From positions 1-48,995 of the forward strand of contig JAQIWT010000040.1 in NCBI GenBank assembly GCA_034696485.1: a DNA stretch of 48,995 nt. Direction: 5' to 3'. The stretch is from Isohypsibius dastychi. Its lineage: Eukaryota > Tardigrada > Eutardigrada > Parachela > Isohypsibiidae. This document shows positions 31,810 to 43,808 of this stretch, piece after piece; positions within the stretch are counted from its first letter, which is position 1; the number at the start of each line of letters is the position of its first letter. The notes under the pieces were generated by a model that made no database searches, had not been told where the DNA came from, and worked only from the letters and a program-made list of their open reading frames with translations. The translations under genes were made by a program, and so were the position numbers.

Positions 31810-34800
31810 ATGGCTAACGATGCCCATTTATATCACGGATACGGTGTCAGGAACGATCTCAATAGCTTGATATTCTTTATTGATGAAGCAAATATTGCTT
31901 ATCCTGTCGGCTCGCAAATAGCATGTCACAATCTGGAAACGCATGTTCAAAGGTTCATCCCGCTTGGAGACAACGGCAACGTGCGTGAATGATGAACTAC
32001 GATTAAATGTCTTCTTTGTACCTGGGATGAAAGAAATGATACATCATCTGTTACATAATTCTGGTTTGCTCTGCAGAATCTTACATCGCTGGCTGTTGGT
32101 CGAGGACAGTTTCTTGCCTATGGAGAACGCAGCGATCCGTTTGCAGCCCTCGTGGTTTACGATTTATCTACTTTGCGGAAAAAGCGAACGATGGTTACGA
32201 ACGAGCTTAATTCCAACGCTTACATCGCGATGGATTTCGCGGAATCGGGCAAACACCTCGTGGGTGTCGGGGGTCCTCCAGACTACAATCTTGTATACTG
32301 GTTTTGGGAGCGGACAAGGCTAATTGGGGTGGCAAAGATTGGACAAAAAGTGGAGCAGATGAAAGTGTCGCCGAAAGATTCCAACAGAATTGCAGTCTGT
32401 GGTCCTCAAATGGTTAAGACCTATCGATTAGATGCCGAATCTCAGCTGAAACTGGAACCCAAATCCTCGGCCAAAGTGAACGAGTATTTCGATTTTCTCT
32501 CGCTTGCCTGGATCAACGAATACAGAATGGTGCTTGGAACATCTCAGGGACAGATCATTATATGGGAGGACGGTAGCCTGATGCGTGATATCATGGACCC
32601 CTCTGCCTCTCTTTCGCTACATTCCATGAAGGTATGGAGATGGGAAGATCAAAAAATTCAATTGTTTTGAAGTTGTCATTGAGGTTCTAAAATACACAAT
32701 AAATACGGACTTCTGATCTACAGGTATTCAGAAAAGGTGAAACGATGGACAGACATGATAATATAATTGTCCACGGAAACGGCTTTATCTCTACAGCCCT
32801 TCCAGGGGTGTTGAGAAACTTTGAACAACAAAATAACAGCTTTGCTCACCAAATCGACATTAAGATTATGGTGGAAAACCAGGTCCTGGAATATGGCATT
32901 CTTGACGAGCAAAAAATTGTGGACATAGCAATAAGCCCAGCGGGTGACACTTTAGCGGTAGTAACTGACCGCCGGCAGATATTTGCTGCCAAAGTTCGTG
33001 AAGTAAGAAAGTGCAAGGACGAGTACTACAAGATGAAACCGCTGTTGTACAGTCTCCACAGCAGCCCAGTTAACTGTACTGATATCTGCGTGCGAAAGCC
33101 ACTGGTTGTCACATGCGCTGCTGATCGAACGATACGATTGTGGAACTTCTACAACAGAGATTGTGAAATTTGGAAGAAATTCCCGGAGGAGCCGCACTCT
33201 GTCGCCATTCACCAAAGTGGTCTGTACCTACTAGCTGGATTTACGGACAAACTGAAAATGATGCATATCTTGAATGACGATATAAAAACAGTCCGAGAAC
33301 TACCAATAAGAGGATGTCGGGAGGTCCGATTTTCGCATGGCGGTCATTTCTTTGCTGCCGCAAACGGATCCATCGTTCAAGTATGTAAGTGTACTTTCGT
33401 CGCGAAGATTCTTGGTATTGCGTGGGTCGAGATAATTTGAAAAATGAGTATTCTCAAGAAAAATTATTGACTCAAACCTGGATATACAGCTCTGTTCTCT
33501 TAGGTTTATACAACAATCCAGTTTGAAAACACGCTGAATCTGAAAGGCCATACATCACGTATAAGGTCGGTACTCTGGTCAAAAAGCGATATCAGAATGT
33601 TCACCTCAAGCCAGGACGGCTCACTGTTTGAATGGGACCTGCTGTCAGGAGAAATTGTCCATGAAGTCACTCTACGAGGTTCCATTTTTATATCACTGGC
33701 AGTTGCGCCAGACGGGGAAACGATATATGCGGTAACGAGCGATGGCATCGTCAAAGAAATTATTGGTGGGAGAACGACCCGTGACTTCAGCTGTCCGGGT
33801 TCGGTTTTGACATCGGTCAGTTTGTCAAACGCAGCTCACTGCTTATTGTTTGGGACCACCGAAGGAGTTCTAAAAACCGTCACGTATCCGCTGGTATCAG
33901 AAGGCATGGAGCTGTTATGGATGGATACCCCAGCACATCAACAAGAGATTACAAGAACGATTTTGTCCTACGATGAACAAATGCTGATATCAACAAGCAC
34001 AGATGGCAATGTTTTTATTTGGAAAATCATGGAGGGGGAGTTGGCCAAAGTGCTTAGGAAAGACAAACCATCGCCTTACTCGGACGAAATTCTCATCGAG
34101 AAAAAGGATCTCGATGCTAAAAACGCTGAAATCGTTGAGCTGACCAGTAAAACCGAAGAGATTCAGCTGGAGAATGAGTATCAAAAGAGAGCAAAAGATT
34201 CGCTGCATAGCGAAAAGATGAAGGACATAACAGACAGTTTCACAAAAGAAATCGAACTCCTTAAAACAAAAAATGAGAAACAAGCGTCGGAAAAAGATCA
34301 AGCTGAGCAGCAGCATCAGCAGGATATGTCCATAATGGTTGAAAAATTCAACCACGATCTCTTAGAGCAGGAGAGAATAACAAATCAAAAGCTTCTTCTG
34401 GAATACGAAAAATACGCCGAACTAATTCTTGAGAAAGAAAAACAAGAAACTGAATTCAAAGAACAATTCCAAGATGTCACTGCATCGAAGGAAGACGCCG
34501 TGGAGAGACTTACGGCACATTATGAACAGAAAGTTGAATCACTCCACGCAATTCTGGACAAAACCCAAAAAGTATTTCGCTCCATTTTCACCAAGTAAAC
34601 TATCATATATAGAAAAGAAGTAGATGAGACTGCGTCTATAACTTCTCTTGGTCGTAGCAATTTGCGGACTATATGCGTGAACACGACGAGCTTCGGTTTA
34701 TGATGGAGGAAGATGCGGATATGGAAATCGTCGATATCAGAGCACGGTATGAGACAGCCATTTTCGAATTGAAAGATACCAATATGCGGCTCAAAGGAGA

Positions 34801-36245
34801 AAATGGGGTGATGAAGAAGAAAATTAATAGCCTCCTCAAAGACATTGATGACCACAAAGCCGAAATCATGAAATACCAAGCGGACTTAAGCAAACAATTT
34901 GGCGTCACCAAAGGGCTGGAGAAAGAGATTGAGTCATGGAAAAAAGAACTGAAGGAGAGAGAAGAGAATGTTCAGGATAAAGAAAAACGTATACATGAAC
35001 TCAAGAAGAAAAACCAAGAACTAGAGAAGTTCAAGTTTGTTCTCGATTTCAAGATAAAAGAACTCAGGAAACAGGTAAGGCTGTTATATAATCATTTGCC
35101 ACGATGTTTCATAGTACTGTTTCACGTATAGATTGAGCCGAAAGACGACGAGATAAGTGACATGAACAAGCAAATAAAGGAAATGGAAACCGGAATTGAG
35201 AAGCTTTCCGGTGATATTACCCAAATGGTAAAAGATACGAAAGTTCTTGAGCACACACTGAACATTGCACGTAAACACCGGGACCACGCTAGAGCTCTAC
35301 TGAAACAGCGCGAGCATTTTCTGAGGCGATTCCAAGGTAGGTTGATATTTTAGTTATATTACATGGATTGTTGTGTATATTGCATTTGGTTTCAAAGGGG
35401 ACATGGAATTAGCTATGACGCAAGTTGCTAATCCCGATCGACTAAAAGAAATGTTTCTCGCGATTTGCGTCAAATTTGTTAATCCAACTGGCAATCAAAC
35501 ACAGATCAACACAGAAGATGACGCATCGGTTCGAGAAAATATTCTCAAACGGGAAGTGAAAGAGCTTCAAAATGCCGTCGGTGACTCCAAATCACAGTAC
35601 CAAAGAAAGTCAGATGTTTTAGCAAGGAAGTTATGGATCATGATGCAGCAGAACACGAGTCTTATCGAAGAAATCAACATGTTCCGCCAGGAAGTCACCA
35701 GACTGCGGACGCGACTTCATCTCTTGGATACCGCTCTTCAGGGAACAAATCCCCGTAGGAAAGATGATTTTTCCAAAATTCAGGCACTTATAAAAGATGT
35801 CGAGAATTCCCGTCGAGCTGAACTGGAGAAAGCGGCCGTTATTAAAATATATCAGCAGGAGCTGCGTCGTCTGCATTTATTATTAGTACTCATGCGAGAG
35901 GCGCTGCAAAACGAATCCAATCCTGGCATAGCAGAGATGGTGACAAGAATGCAGGATGTGCAGCTTCCTCCAGTTGTAACAAGTTCAAACCTGGACGTTG
36001 TTGCTGGCAACGTGGCTAAAGCAGTAACCCAGCTGATGGATGACTTGAAAAACCGACTCCCCGGAAGGCCTCTGTCACGTGCAGACAGGAATGCAAGTTC
36101 TCCACCAAGCCGCATAGAAGATAACACGAAGCGAGACCAAGAATCTGACCCTGTCGAACAGAAGTTCAGATTTCCCAAGCCGGAGTCGAAAGCTCAGACA
36201 CCGCAGCATCAAGCACAGCTCATTGAAAAACTGACGGAATCTTAG
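31810..36245 (+). CDS. CFAP57: Cilia- and flagella-associated protein 57 (WDR65)
   Basis: Seven exons, all phases consistent: 31810-31980, 32077-32631, 32724-33380, 33504-34571, 34658-35074, 35132-35336 and 35398-36245; 1306 aa (human about 1250). Residues 1 to about 590 form tandem WD40 propellers (for example YDLSTLRKKRT, DRTIRLWNFYNRDCEIW, SSQDGSLFEWDL, STDGNVFIWKI); the rest is long coiled coil. QDKEKRIHELKKKNQELEKF and KFVLDFKIKELRKQIEP are near-identical to CFAP57. The protein sits at the base of inner-arm dyneins by the N-DRC and is needed for normal ciliary waveform. An in-frame TAG precedes an AATAAA at 36436-36441. The convergent gene starts its 3' end 225 nt downstream. Confidence 0.93.
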
Positions 36246-36435
36246 GAACTGCTTCAACACAAGAATCAGACATTTTCAATTCGCGGCAACCGTTCACGTT
36301 TTTCGGGAGTGGCAGGATTGTCGAGGCATCTTGTTGCTGGCCTGCTTACAATTTAGGGACGTTTTGGACAGCCCGACCCGCAAGAATTTCCACCGACGTA
36401 ACGAAACTGCAACATCGCGCTGGCGTTTGAAATTC

Positions 36436-36441
36436 AATAAA
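36436..36441 (+). terminator. Candidate poly(A) signal of CFAP57
   Basis: AATAAA 191 nt after the stop, in the short gap between two convergent genes. Confidence 0.35.
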
Positions 36442-36469
36442 CCTGTCGCTTTCACCGTCAGTTTTTTTG

Positions 36470-38459
36470 TTATTTTTTATTCGGTATGCATCGATGCAAG
36501 CTGTCTCCAACCGTGTATCGATATGGCTTAGTTTGACTAGTAAAGTAATCATCATCAGTGATCGTTAAGAAAGAATATATTTTGCTTCGTTTGACAAAAT
36601 TTATTCTTTCCTGAATACTCTCCGAGATTTGCTCGCCAGCTTGTGAGAGTTCTAATGCTTTGACCCAGTCAGTGGCAATACAGTCGAGAGAGTTTTTGTA
36701 CTGAAAGACTGCTGATAAATCAAGCTGATGCTCGGTCTCACTCTCGAAGATCCGCTGTATTTTGAAATCGGACGTTTTTTCTTTGCCCCATCGAGAGAAA
36801 AAGTCACTGTCTTGATAAGAAATATTCCACGCTGCTTTTTTGATGGGGAACTGCTCTCTCGGAAGGCGACTCGGTGAACGATGCTCGGCCATGGGTATCC
36901 CGAATGTCAGCGAGTAACGACATAAGTCATCAGCAATCCTGGAAAGTGAGTCCATTACTTACTACACGTTTCGGCATCTCGAAACAATATGAAAGAACAC
37001 CATCTCGCGTAATTGCTTTGTTTTCCTAAGATGGGAAGAACCGACCATTGTTTTTCAAGGGTGTATTAAGGGGCGGCGGCCAAATCCCCACATTTAATTT
37101 TTCGGGCCCCAAACACTAGGTCCCATATAACATTCTTGTTAGCCCCACACTGCCAGCACCATATGGAGAGAATCATGTTTTTGCCCCAAATAAAGAAATA
37201 CTTCGATCCAAAACCCATTGAACTACAAGATAATGACGTTTATTTTCAAAATCGGTGAATTTTAGTTCCATCGTGCCGAATATTTGGACGCTAGCCCTGT
37301 AGGGCCAGATTTGTTTCAATCTAGCACATACAGCCCCCTATTATTCAAGCCCACGATAGTGTCCGGGTGTCTGATCGGACTCCGAACAACATGACATTTT
37401 CGTCGGCTACACACGATTAGTTAGTTTCACAGAAAACAAGACAGTAATAAAATAGGGTGAGACCTGTGATCAACCTAGATCATGTCCTAAACCCTCGATG
37501 CCGAGTTCCAAATTCGGGATTCCGAGTGCCGAATTCCGAATTCCCAGTTCTGAGTCCCGAATTCCGAGTCCTGGTTTAAAGCAATAGCTGACCAACAAAC
37601 TGAGCGCAATCATGACGTCAAACGACTGCCTTCATAAATCTCGAACCGCACCACATTTTGGGTTGCATGACAGGACTTCATAGACACTAAAACCTCAGAT
37701 AACTGAACCCCCGGCCCTTAAACCAGTGAGGGGGGCGGGCAACTGGTTAAGGTATATGCTACAAATGGGTGAGGAGTGTGTAAGCCCCATCCTTTTCTCA
37801 TTCCCCAAATGGAACACACAATCACACCGGTACAAACATTCGTATGAATCATGAAGCGAGTGAGCACTGAGCAAACTTCAAAATCGTTCGAACAGCAAAA
37901 ACTAGTGAGTACGTACCTGATCCTGTTATCAAGGTTCACGGACAAATCAAAGAGCTTTTCGGTCAGAATCGTAACTCGTTCCGACGCTCTGGTCAAATAA
38001 CACAAGTTGAAAGAATGAAAAATGCGTATAAAGATTCATTTTCAACCTTTTTATAGATCGTTTAACCTTTTCCGCCTCTGAGACTTTGTTGCGAATCTCA
38101 GGACAGGCAGCTTGCAATAGGCTTTTCCATTTCCAGAACATGTAAGATTTCACAACAGACCCACAGCTGGATGTAGCGCACTTTGCAACAAGCACTCGGC
38201 GCCCAAAAGAGCTTTTTGTTCGAGTCAAGCTATGACTTTTATGAACATTCCTTCTTCTCCTTAAAATAGATTCGATGCGAGAATGCACGTCATGTTTCGG
38301 CGAGTGTATGGTTCGATGTGTCTTATGACTCTTGACACGAGCTTTATTTGAGCAAAGATTTTTCACCCAAACTTCAGCAGATAAAGTCCGTAGCTGTTCC
38401 CTGTCAAGTTGATTTTTTGTTCTTTTCCTCACGCAACAGCAATTGTTCCAGTGTGTCAT
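36470..38459 (-). CDS. Unknown protein, 3 exons
   Basis: Exons on the - strand: 38459-38047, 37988-37917 and 36938-36470. Phases fit at both junctions (AAA AG|A, and ATC AG|G ATT GCT GAT), giving about 317 aa. The first exon is very basic and His/Cys-rich (RIESILRRRRNVHKSH), then VSEAEKVKRSIKR; the 72-nt exon reads SERVTILTEKLFDLSVNL; the last exon reads IADDLCRYSLTFGIPMAEH and ends SLHRCIPNKK. No family recognised. The start is uncertain: ATG 38459 is the first in its frame, but upstream exons are likely. The second intron (37916-36939, 978 nt) holds repeats. Continuity of the helix VTILTEKLFDLSVNLDNRIRIADD across the intron supports the model. Confidence 0.5.
37495..37572. repeat. Degenerate tandem repeat of attccgag/aattccga
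   Basis: About ten imperfect 7-9 nt units (gccgagttcc, attcggg, attccgagt, gccgaattcc, gaattccc, agttctgagtccc, gaattccgagtcc) in the long intron of the 36470-38459 gene. Confidence 0.6.
37585..37680. repeat. Dispersed repeat, copy 2
   Basis: Same block order and orientation as 14905-14995: tgaccaac, catgacgtcaaacgac, ctcgaaccgca, ttttgggttgcatgac. It follows the attccgag tandem tract within an intron. Confidence 0.55.
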
Positions 38460-38645
38460 CAACAATCAACAACATTTGGGAATATGTCCTTAACTGGCAG
38501 CAAAAACAAAACAAAAAAAAACAGATCGACCAAATCAAACAGCTGAAGCTGACAGACGACCAAAAGAGTTTGAGATAGGACCATGTAAGGTTCCTCGTAA
38601 TATAAGTTAGGGGTGTAACTAAGCAGCAAGAAATTAATTGGGATT

Positions 38646-39953
38646 CTAACGGTAGCGACCATAAAAACCATAGTACAACTCACTCAAGTCATCGTCATTT
38701 TCTTCAGAATGAATATGCGAAGCTGCCATAAAATCTTCAGAATGGAATGAAAAGTCATCCTTCTTGTGAAGCGCAGTTGGTTTTCTGCTCACATGCAATA
38801 CGGATGATTTTGTGTTTGGTAGTGGTGATATGAGCCTTGCTGAACGACGTGCTGCCACTATTTTAGATGCTACGCACCGACTTTGACGATAATTTGCTGA
38901 TTGGGAAAGATCGATATCTTCTTCTTTGTGATTTTTTTCGGGAATCTGTTTCAGTTGCGATCCCTGGAGCTCCATTGATTGTAAACATCTGGGATACAGC
39001 CATCGAGTCATAAAGTCACTCAACTCGTATGGGCAGCCGAGAACAGATCTTCCACTTAAAATGGGGTTTTCCCCATTCCGGATCCGAGTGATCTGTTTCA
39101 AATGGAGACTAGATCTTGGACAAACAAGCTCAAAATCACAAAGTATTGACTCCATTGCTTTCCGACGGATATTGGGATCCAAACGCACGTCCAACAAAGT
39201 TTGCCGATTGAGCAGAACGTGCTCGTCGGTTGCTTGATACACTTTGTCGAAATCCGGGATCCCTTTCGGGTAATGCCTGAGTTCTGTCACGTTGGACTTC
39301 AGTCGACTAGCGATAATCCGTCTTTTCAGAATTTTCAAGCGAAATCTATCGACGACACCTATGTGAGTTCCCATTCTTGGCTCACGTGACAGGTGCAATG
39401 TAAGCGGGGAATGGGTGTGATGCATCCGTGGAATTGCGTTCTGTGAGATTTCGGCCGATCGGTGGCTGACGCTGAATGCTCTTTCTATGCATTCAGTTAT
39501 CTTCTCGGAAACCATGCTGACCTCAGAGCTGGTGAGTTCAGGTGGACCATGATCCAGATGTATTGGACTATGGTTGTTTGTGCCAGATCGGAACTTTGGA
39601 GCTATGGATTCAAGCCACTGCTTTCCAGTCAACCGAGTTTCTGAATGATGCCCCGCTGATGTTGATTGTCCACGGTTGAAAAACGGTAGCAGGTGATAGT
39701 CATGATGTAAAAAACGGTCGCACATTGGCTGGAGTGAATAATATGCATCACACAACCTGCATTAGAGGTGCCCCATAATTCCGACTGGGTACATACGACC
39801 ATCCTTTCCGAGAATTATGTGCCATTTTATTGGGTTGCTACAGTAACCATTGGATCCGCATGATTCGTATTTCGTCAGTGAGTAAATATTGAGTGAGTAA
39901 TATTTGCGGGGCTGCGTGTTTGTGCACAATCGCACAAGATCCGTGGTCTGCAT
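38646..39953 (-). CDS. Unknown basic protein, 2 exons
   Basis: Exons 39953-39793 and 39756-38646, separated by a 36-nt intron (at|gtaccc...taatgcag) that restores one frame; 423 aa. The large exon is a clear long open frame, polar and His/Arg/Ser-rich, with RFRLKILKRRIIASRLK and a Tyr-rich end (ELYYGFYGRYR). No family recognised. The upstream exon and ATG 39953 are less certain than the large exon. It is the second of four consecutive - strand genes. Confidence 0.5.
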
Positions 39954-40447
39954 CCCATACCGAACAATATATTGTCACCGAACATCGTCTGAATCACATG
40001 TCGAAATACGCAGCGCTGGATAATGTAGTTTTTGCTTCAGGAACCTCAATTCCGAGGGATAATGCTGTGCATGAAGTGCAGCCCATCCACCTCATTTTTG
40101 TTTGTCCCAGGTCATGCCAGAATCAGCAGGTGAACAAATAACCTCGCTATTAAATGGGAAGCTTTGTTCGTGCAAGCGTAACATTCGTCTCCAACACACA
40201 TTTTCGTAAGCGAGTCTTTTTGCATACCACCGTTGGGCACGTGGGCCCTCTTCCAATTCCATTTGATTCTCATTTGATTCATTGGTTTATCCTGGAACCG
40301 TTTCCTTGGTTCACTGTTTGACAACGTCATCCGCGATTGCGACCAATTCCACCGAACGTGAGGTGGAGAAAAGGCTTTTTTGCAATCGTCACGGTCGGTT
40401 GTTGATGAATCATTAGGTTAGCTGGTCCAAAATGAACCGGGACTTTT
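39954..40447. other. Intergenic, about 490 nt
   Basis: Between the 3' end of the serine-rich gene and the start of the preceding - strand gene. Nothing recognisable seen. Confidence 0.35.
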
Positions 40448-42584
40448 TTATTCAGCCCCAGATTCAGAATCACTCTCATCACTCAAGCTTTCACCATCAC
40501 CAGATGTGGAGCCAACTCCTCGAGTTTTCTTTTTGTTCTCAGCCGATGATTCGGTGTTATCATCCGTATCGGTGTAGCCCTCCAAATCATTAGTCTCACC
40601 TTCTGCTTTAGAAACAACTACATCTTCTGCTTCACTTGTTTCATCCTCTGTCACGTCGTTATCAGACTCCAATGGCTCAGACGATTCTTCGTCCGTGACA
40701 TCGTCTCCCGCCAGCAATTTATCCACTTCACCACTTTTTTCTTCAGTTTCTGATGTGCCACCGGTGCTGTTCGCATCCGTTTCGTCGTCTGTGTCACTTG
40801 CTCCGTCTCTTTCAGAAGATGGACTGTCCTCAGCATCAGAGAATCCGGATTTTTCTTCCACTATCTCGTTTCTGAGTGAACTACGTTGGGCAGATTCTAG
40901 TATGGGTTTGACGGAATCGATTGTCAGGTTACTCTTCCTTGACGCCAAACTGTTCTTGCTGGAATTTTTAGATGTTTGTGAGGAAGTTCCATTGAGTGAT
41001 GATAATTCATGTAAAGCAGATCTCGATGATTGAGAATTCGGCGCTTCGGTAATCGAGCTGTTCTTTGAGGAATGGGACCGTTTAGTTGTAGGTTCAGAAG
41101 ACCTTGATCCGAATTTTGAAACGGTGGCCGAGCTAGGATGGCTCGAAACCGTCGATCTTCTTGCAGAAGAAGCCAGCTCTTCATCTGAGCTTTCGTTCCC
41201 AGGTGAATACACTGCCGAAAATTTTCCCGATCTAGAGGTTGATTTCATTGATTGGGATCCCGACTTGTTTGAATTGGACCTCCTCAAACTTTTCGGCGGA
41301 TTGCCTTCTGGGATGGAGTCAGAACCGCTCTGGGACTCAGTTTCCTCGTATCCTGATTCCGGTTGCTCGCTCTCTGTTTCGTCCATAGACTCTATTGTTG
41401 ACAGGGACTTGTTTGATGGACTGCTCTTTGTAAGAGACATGGAATTAGAGTCGCTTGAATTACGCGAAGGAGTTGAACTTGAACTTATTGCGGTGACTGA
41501 CTCAGATGGCTGGCCACCCGATAAGGTTCTTGGTATCGACCCTTGTGATGATAAATGACTTGACTGAACTGAGAGCGACTTAGATGAAGGCACGGATCGT
41601 GGCTGAGTGGACCTGGACTGGGAGCTTTGAGTTGCTGATAGCGATGACTTTGTGTTCGTTGAAGACTGAGATCCAAACGGTGCGCTTTTGGAGGAAGTGT
41701 TAAGCAAGGAGCTCGAACTGCTCTTGCTCGGTGAAGAAACTGTACTGTTACTGAGTCTTGGACTGACCACTGACGAAGAGTTTGTAGCATTACTGTTTGA
41801 TCCTTGGTCGCTTGAAGTTGCAGCTGAAACTGAAGAGCCAGAACTGCTTTTATTGGATTTTCTACTGGCATCCGAGGTAGCTTTTGAACTGACTGACGGA
41901 ACATTGGTGGAAATTGAAGACTTGGAACTTTCTCTCGAATTCGCTGAAGTTCCACTAGATCTCTGTGTTACCGACTCCGATTCGGCATCACTATGTGTTG
42001 AATACGCGCTTCCAGTTGCATTGGAAGAATTCGACGTGAGAGTGTGATCGGATAACACATTCCTGAATGCTTCATAGCTTTTATGAGCCTGTGCTAAAAT
42101 TTGATTCAACCGATCTTCAAAGACGGCTGAAATTTGTTGTTCTGGAATGCCACGCACAAGCCGAATGTCTTGTTGAAGTCCTACAAACTAATGCAATAGA
42201 AATTTTGCGCTTTTCGTTTACGTGATACGTTGCCTATGTTTTTACTTTGTTCTTGATAAAATACTGCATTTGTCTGACATTGTCGTCCATGTAGACTGCA
42301 AAATCCTCCCCTCTGTTATAAAATTGCTCGCTGTCTTCAGAAAATTCGGTGGCCATCTTGTCGAAACGATTTCTCAACTCTTCGCGTATTTGGTCAAGAC
42401 AGTCATCCAACGCCTGAATTAGTTCAGATGGACTACACAGTGTTTATGCATTATCCAATTGGTACAACAGAAATTAAAATACAACCTACTCAATGGACGT
42501 GCTGCTCGAGGATATGCTTTGATTCGAGTTCGAACCTGAACTTGGGTTTCCTGATGATCTTGTCGAGCGTGAAGACGAAGACAT
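40448..42584 (-). CDS. Serine-rich acidic protein with coiled-coil head
   Basis: Exons 42584-42490, 42432-42246 and 42187-40448, all in phase; 673 aa. It starts MSSSSRSTRSSGNPSSGSNS. A helical, probably coiled-coil head follows (PSELIQALDDCLDQIREEL, then DNVRQMQYFIKN and FEDRLNQILAQAHKSYEAF). About 380 residues of Ser/Thr/Asn/Lys repeats then occur, and the last 130 residues are extremely acidic (SDTDDETDAN, ending SDESDSESGAE). This composition recalls phosphoserine/acid-rich disordered proteins but no homologue is recognised. The acceptor at 42433 (tgtgtag) was chosen because the stronger-looking one at 42414 breaks frame. Long antisense open frames here are by-products of Ser codon bias. 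Confidence 0.65.
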
Positions 42585-43255
42585 GTGGCTCAAGGCGCTT
42601 AAGTAGACTGCCTTCTCTTATCTAACACACTACAGTAATGCCAAATGGATGTTTATCGATGAACATATCATCTTTGTTTCTTTATATACCTTTGCTGATG
42701 GATGCCATAGGGATAAAAATGCATTCCATGTAGAACTGGACTTGAGGAAGCGAATGCATGATTGGCTCATCTTTGCGAAACCAACCAAATAAGTTCATAG
42801 TCAATACAAACCAAAGTTTTAAAGCTGGACGATAGAAAAGGCAGAATGACTTCTTCGTTATTCTGATTTCACAACGTTGCTATTTCAGAGTCCACCAAGG
42901 CAACCCATCCAGCATCTATTGATCATGTTTCTTCTGATGATTTTCTATACGATTTCTCAAAATGTAGACAGTACATTGTGATGGTTGGACGCCGACGGAA
43001 ATTCGTCGAGATACTGATAACAGAGTTGACATCTTTGTCTAAAGGCTTGAAAGTCAACAATTTTTCAGATCTTGGTCAAACATGTTAAAGCTTTTTCTAA
43101 ATACTAACTAGACTTTCCTTCTTCGAATTTCGTTAAAAAGACACAACAGTATGGAAACTGCTGTTTATGAAACCAGACAAATAGATATAACAGACATCAC
43201 ACACCGAAGTCTGACGACTTCCTTTTTATTTACGGTTCGGTGACTTTTAGCTTTG
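42585..43255. other. Intergenic, about 670 nt
   Basis: Separates the serine-rich gene start from the membrane-protein gene end, both on the - strand. AT-rich, no credible exon. Confidence 0.4.
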
Positions 43256-43808
43256 TCACAGACTGGGTGGTTTTGTGGGCTCGGTCTGCAAAGACTGCTT
43301 TTGCTGTTGAACTGGTTTACCGCATTGGTCGAGCTGCATCATCGGGTATATACAGTGGCCTCCCACAAGTGTGTCATTATTTGGATTTTTCGCGATGCCT
43401 TTAGCAGATGATTGGTGACTGAAACAGCAACTCCGGCATAACCAGCAAAATGCAACACCGATCAAAATGAGAAGAAGAATCGTTCCAATAAGAAATTCGA
43501 TAATTGTTCTTGAACCCAAACTGACCCCTTGAGACTCAACATTGTTCTCCGCGTTACGTGGGTTCTGTGGAATTGCAGAGGGTTGAGAAACAGTGTTATT
43601 CTGTGTTCAGACCCCTCCTTTCTTATGACCGTGGACGTCTTACTCGTATCAATGGTGCAGTACTTGATGTCCCGTTGCAGCATTCCAGAATACCTTGTGT
43701 GTTCGTACAACAATGGTCTGGAGATATACACCGATTGCACACTGCGTCTGCAACGCTTCTTGCCAGTCGGTTCATGCTATAAAGGATCAAAGTATCCAAG
43801 TTCTCCAT
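43256..43808 (-). CDS. Small Cys-rich single-pass membrane protein
   Basis: Exons 43808-43644 and 43600-43256, phase 0 junction (cga|gtaag, acacag|aat); 169 aa. The N-terminal part has a compact Cys cluster (CNRC, DHCC, LECC within about 25 residues), a polar Asn/Ser/Pro linker, then one transmembrane helix (FLIGTILLLILIGVAFCWLC) followed by RSCC, and a Gln/Pro-rich cytoplasmic tail ending TEPTKPPSL. This layout resembles Shisa/WBP1/VOPP1-like adaptors, whose tails recruit WW or trafficking partners, but no canonical PPxY is visible. A signal peptide is not obvious, so an upstream exon may be missing. Confidence 0.55.

Noticed and set aside
41124-42047. Long + strand open frames (144 and 119 codons) opposite the serine-rich gene
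   Set aside because: They are antisense by-products of repeated Ser codons; the - strand frame has three exons in phase and a coherent composition.
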